From contig CAMPBJ010000029.1 in assembly GCA_946637575.1 (NCBI GenBank), forward strand, positions 1 through 9,148: a stretch of DNA of 9,148 nucleotides, written 5' to 3'. The notes beneath the pieces were generated by a model. It saw only the letters and a list, made by a program, of their open reading frames with translations. It made no database searches and had not been told where the DNA came from. The first letter of the stretch is position 1; each line of letters starts with the position of its first letter. This document shows, one piece after another, positions 7,164-9,148 of this stretch. The position numbers and the translations under genes were made by a program. This stretch comes from an uncultured Clostridia bacterium (lineage in GTDB: Bacteria; Bacillota; Clostridia; Christensenellales; Borkfalkiaceae).

Positions 7164-8057
7164 ATGAATAAAACGATTTTTAAGGGTACGTGTACCGCAA
7201 TGATCACCCCGTTTACAGAAGACGGGATCGATTTCGACGCGTTGGGAAGACAGATAGAATATCAGATCTCCAACGGTATCGACGCGCTTTGTATCCTCGG
7301 TACGACCGGCGAAGCGCCGACCATCACCGAACGCGAATACGACGACGTGGCGAAGTTTTCTTACGACAAGATAGAAGGCAGAGTCAAGTTTATTTTGGGT
7401 TCGGGTTCTAACTGCACCAAAAACGCGATAGAACGCAGCGTCTATGCGGAGAAAGTCGGTGCGGACGGTCTTTTGGTCGTTACCCCATACTACAATAAAT
7501 GCACTCAGAAAGGACTCGTTAAATATTACAACGATATTTGCGACAGCGTAAATATCCCCGTTCTCTGCTACAACGTCCCCGCAAGGACGGGCGTTAATAT
7601 TTTGCCCGAAACCATGGCTGAGATAGCGGAGAACAAGAACATAGGCGGAATAAAGGAAGCGTGCGGCAACATGGAGCAGATCTGCGAAACCGCAAGGCTT
7701 ATCCGCGGAAAGACCGCGCTTTATTCGGGCGACGACAACTTGAATCTTGCGATGCTCTCCATCGGCTCTATGGGGCTGATTTCGGTCGCAAGTAACGTCG
7801 CGCCGAGAGAAGTAGCGGACGTTGCGAAATACTATTTTTCGGGCAGAAACGAACAGGCGGTCGCGCTTCAGGAAAGACTTCTACCGCTTATCGATCAGAT
7901 GTTCACGGAAGTTAACCCCATCCCCGTAAAAAAGGCGATCGAACTCATCGGACTCGGCAAAGGGATCGTTAGAGCACCGCTTACCGAACTTGAAAAAGAG
8001 CACGAAGTTTCGTTGCGTAAAGTCCTTACCGACTTCGGTTTTACTTTGAAGGTGTAA
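7164..8057 (+). CDS. dapA: 4-hydroxy-tetrahydrodipicolinate synthase
   Basis: DapA condenses pyruvate with aspartate semialdehyde, the product of the preceding gene, in the first committed step of diaminopimelate and lysine synthesis. The 297-residue TIM-barrel protein carries GTTGE (46-50, with catalytic T47), TPYYN (Y110), YNVPARTG (Y136, R141) and the Schiff-base lysine K164 in GIKEA. All are offset by three from the E. coli enzyme. Residues that bind feedback lysine in E. coli are mostly changed here: H53 is E56, H56 is Y59 and E84 is N87, while N80 is kept as N83. This suggests weak or no inhibition by lysine. AGGA lies eight nt before the ATG. The gene is 18 nt after asd and 1 nt before dapB. 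Confidence 0.97.
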   Translation: MNKTIFKGTCTAMITPFTEDGIDFDALGRQIEYQISNGIDALCILGTTGEAPTITEREYDDVAKFSYDKIEGRVKFILGSGSNCTKNAIERSVYAEKVGADGLLVVTPYYNKCTQKGLVKYYNDICDSVNIPVLCYNVPARTGVNILPETMAEIAENKNIGGIKEACGNMEQICETARLIRGKTALYSGDDNLNLAMLSIGSMGLISVASNVAPREVADVAKYYFSGRNEQAVALQERLLPLIDQMFTEVNPIPVKKAIELIGLGKGIVRAPLTELEKEHEVSLRKVLTDFGFTLKV

Positions 8058-8058
8058 T

Positions 8059-8814
8059 ATGATAAAACTACTCATCGTCGGAGCAAACGGGAAAATGGGG
8101 AAAAAGGTAAGAGAAACTCTTCCCTCTTTCCCGCTGGTTAAAGCGGTGTGCGGAGTGGACTTAAAAGAAGATCTCTCCTGCCCCGACTTCCCCGTATATT
8201 CCGATTTTTCAATGGTCAAGGAGTCGCCCGACGTTCTTATTGATTTTTCTTCGGTGAAAAATCTCGACAAGATCGTCGCGTATTCAGCGGAAAACAAGGT
8301 TAAGTGCGTTCTTTGCGCAACGGGGTATGAAAAAGCGGATAAGGACAAGGTTTTGTCGTTATCAAAAGAAACGGCGGTGTTCCGCTCCGCAAATATGTCG
8401 CTCGGCGTAAACGTGCTTTTAGAACTCGTTAAAAACGCGGTTAAATCGCTCGACGGGTTCGATATCGAGATAATCGAAAAACATCACAACGAGAAAAAGG
8501 ACGCTCCGAGCGGTACTGCCGTTATGATAGCGGACGCGATCAAAACATTAAGGGACGGCGCGCACGAGGTTTACGGAAGAGAAGGTCTCGTCGGCGCAAG
8601 AGATAAAAACGAAATAGGTATCCACGCCGTACGCGGCGGAACTATCGTCGGCGAGCACGAAGTTATTTTTGCCGGCAACAACGAGATCGTTACATTAAAA
8701 CACGAGGCGTTGGACAGAAAAATATTCGCGGTAGGCGCGCTTAAAGCGGCGGAATATATCGCCAAAAAGGAAACCGGACTTTACGATATGTCCGATATGA
8801 TAAACGGAAGATAA
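8059..8814 (+). CDS. dapB: 4-hydroxy-tetrahydrodipicolinate reductase
   Basis: DapB reduces the DapA product with NAD(P)H to tetrahydrodipicolinate. The 251-residue protein is of usual length. The dinucleotide fold opens with VGANGKMGK (7-15), and D34 after the second strand could contact the cosubstrate ribose and favour NADH, although K36 is close by. The catalytic and substrate block is EKHHNEKKDAPSGTA (140-154), with the general-acid histidines H142-H143 and K146. VRGGTIVGEHEVIF (191-204) follows, and the C-terminus returns to the nucleotide domain. GAAGG at 8048-8052, inside the last codons of dapA, lies six nt before the ATG, and only one nt separates the dapA stop from this start, so translation is coupled. 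Confidence 0.97.
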   Translation: MIKLLIVGANGKMGKKVRETLPSFPLVKAVCGVDLKEDLSCPDFPVYSDFSMVKESPDVLIDFSSVKNLDKIVAYSAENKVKCVLCATGYEKADKDKVLSLSKETAVFRSANMSLGVNVLLELVKNAVKSLDGFDIEIIEKHHNEKKDAPSGTAVMIADAIKTLRDGAHEVYGREGLVGARDKNEIGIHAVRGGTIVGEHEVIFAGNNEIVTLKHEALDRKIFAVGALKAAEYIAKKETGLYDMSDMINGR

Positions 8815-9148
8815 TGCTTGAAAACCTTAAAAACGTCTTAAACGAAATAAAAGACGGCAATAATTTAGGCGAAGAGATCACTCTCGTCGGGGCAACAAAG
8901 TTCGTACCCGTAGAGACGATAAACCTTGCGGGAAGGTCAGGGCTAAAAGTCGTTGCCGAAAACAAGGTGCAGGAGTTTCGGGAAAAAACGGACAAACTCT
9001 CCCCCGAACTTATTCAGCACTTTATAGGGCATCTGCAAACGAACAAGGCAAAGTACCTCGTCGGGAAAGTTGCACTCATACAGTCGGTAGATTCGCTCGA
9101 CCTTTTAAGCGTCATATCCGAACTCGCGGGAAAAAGAGGGGTTACTCA
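8814..9148 (+). CDS. yggS: YggS/PROSC-family PLP homeostasis protein (5' part, cut by the window edge)
   Basis: Proteins of this family bind pyridoxal 5'-phosphate and keep its free level balanced; they have no known catalytic activity. The first 111 codons are present and open to the window end, about half of a usual 220-230-residue protein. The PLP lysine should be K29 in VGATKFVPVETI. AENKVQEFREK (start about 48) matches the family block GEN(R/Y)VQE, with Ala in place of the usual Gly. FIGHLQTNKAKYLV and VALIQSVDSLDLL are also characteristic. The ATG at 8814 shares its A with the dapB stop (TAATG). GGAAG lies only three nt before it, so initiation probably depends on ribosomes finishing dapB. 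The identification is sure; the full length cannot be seen. Confidence 0.93.
   Translation, partial: MLENLKNVLNEIKDGNNLGEEITLVGATKFVPVETINLAGRSGLKVVAENKVQEFREKTDKLSPELIQHFIGHLQTNKAKYLVGKVALIQSVDSLDLLSVISELAGKRGVT

Noticed and set aside
7881..8348. Minus-strand open frame of 155 codons across the dapA/dapB junction
   Set aside because: Both genes beneath it are unmistakable on the plus strand; this frame has no recognisable motif and crosses two real genes.
1..9148. Defence system, mobile element, toxin-antitoxin pair or CRISPR
   Set aside because: No transposase, integrase, nuclease, helicase, short toxin pair or regular repeat array is seen; every large frame is a housekeeping or uncharacterised operon gene with uniform composition.

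Overview
The window looks like ordinary chromosome from a bacterium, most likely a Gram-positive anaerobe of the Bacillota (Clostridia-like). The reasons are strong purine-rich ribosome binding sites in front of almost every gene, tight operons with start/stop overlaps, a DapA whose lysine-binding site lacks the Gram-negative residues, and a DUF624/YesL-like membrane protein. This placement is inference from gene content; no marker gene fixes the genus. Base composition and codon choice look uniform, and I see no insertion sequence, phage gene, tRNA, rRNA, CRISPR array or other sign of recent transfer.

Layout: two operons run away from each other out of one 188-bp AT-rich intergenic region (5938-6125). 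Leftward (minus strand, in order of transcription) are a six-helix DUF624-like membrane protein with a long charged tail (5937-4663), a CPA2-type cation/proton antiporter (4650-3376), the redox-regulated chaperone Hsp33/HslO (3383-2499), a TPR protein (2527-821) and a small helical, HEAT-like protein (837-7). The gap between the first two genes is 12 nt and the others overlap by 8, 29 and 17 nt, so the five genes are almost certainly cotranscribed and translationally coupled. The membrane, TPR and HEAT-like proteins have no function I can assign. The antiporter and Hsp33 hint at ion, pH or oxidative stress, but that is only a guess from context.

Rightward (plus strand) are asd (6126-7145), dapA (7164-8057), dapB (8059-8814) and the start of a yggS/PROSC-type PLP homeostasis gene (8814 to the window edge). 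Asd makes aspartate semialdehyde, DapA condenses it with pyruvate, and DapB reduces the product to tetrahydrodipicolinate. The operon therefore carries the three consecutive steps from aspartyl phosphate toward meso-diaminopimelate and lysine. A textbook extended -10 promoter (6066-6094) precedes asd and leaves a leader of only about 25 nt, so there is no room for a lysine riboswitch. The yggS gene overlaps the dapB stop by 1 nt and would be coexpressed.

I did not find a convincing undescribed system. The points most worth a second look are the five-gene leftward operon with its uncharacterised TPR/HEAT pair, the unusual tail on the DUF624-like protein, a repeated TTAAAAYGCG motif in the divergent promoter region, the predicted lysine-insensitive DapA, and yggS sitting at the end of a dap operon.
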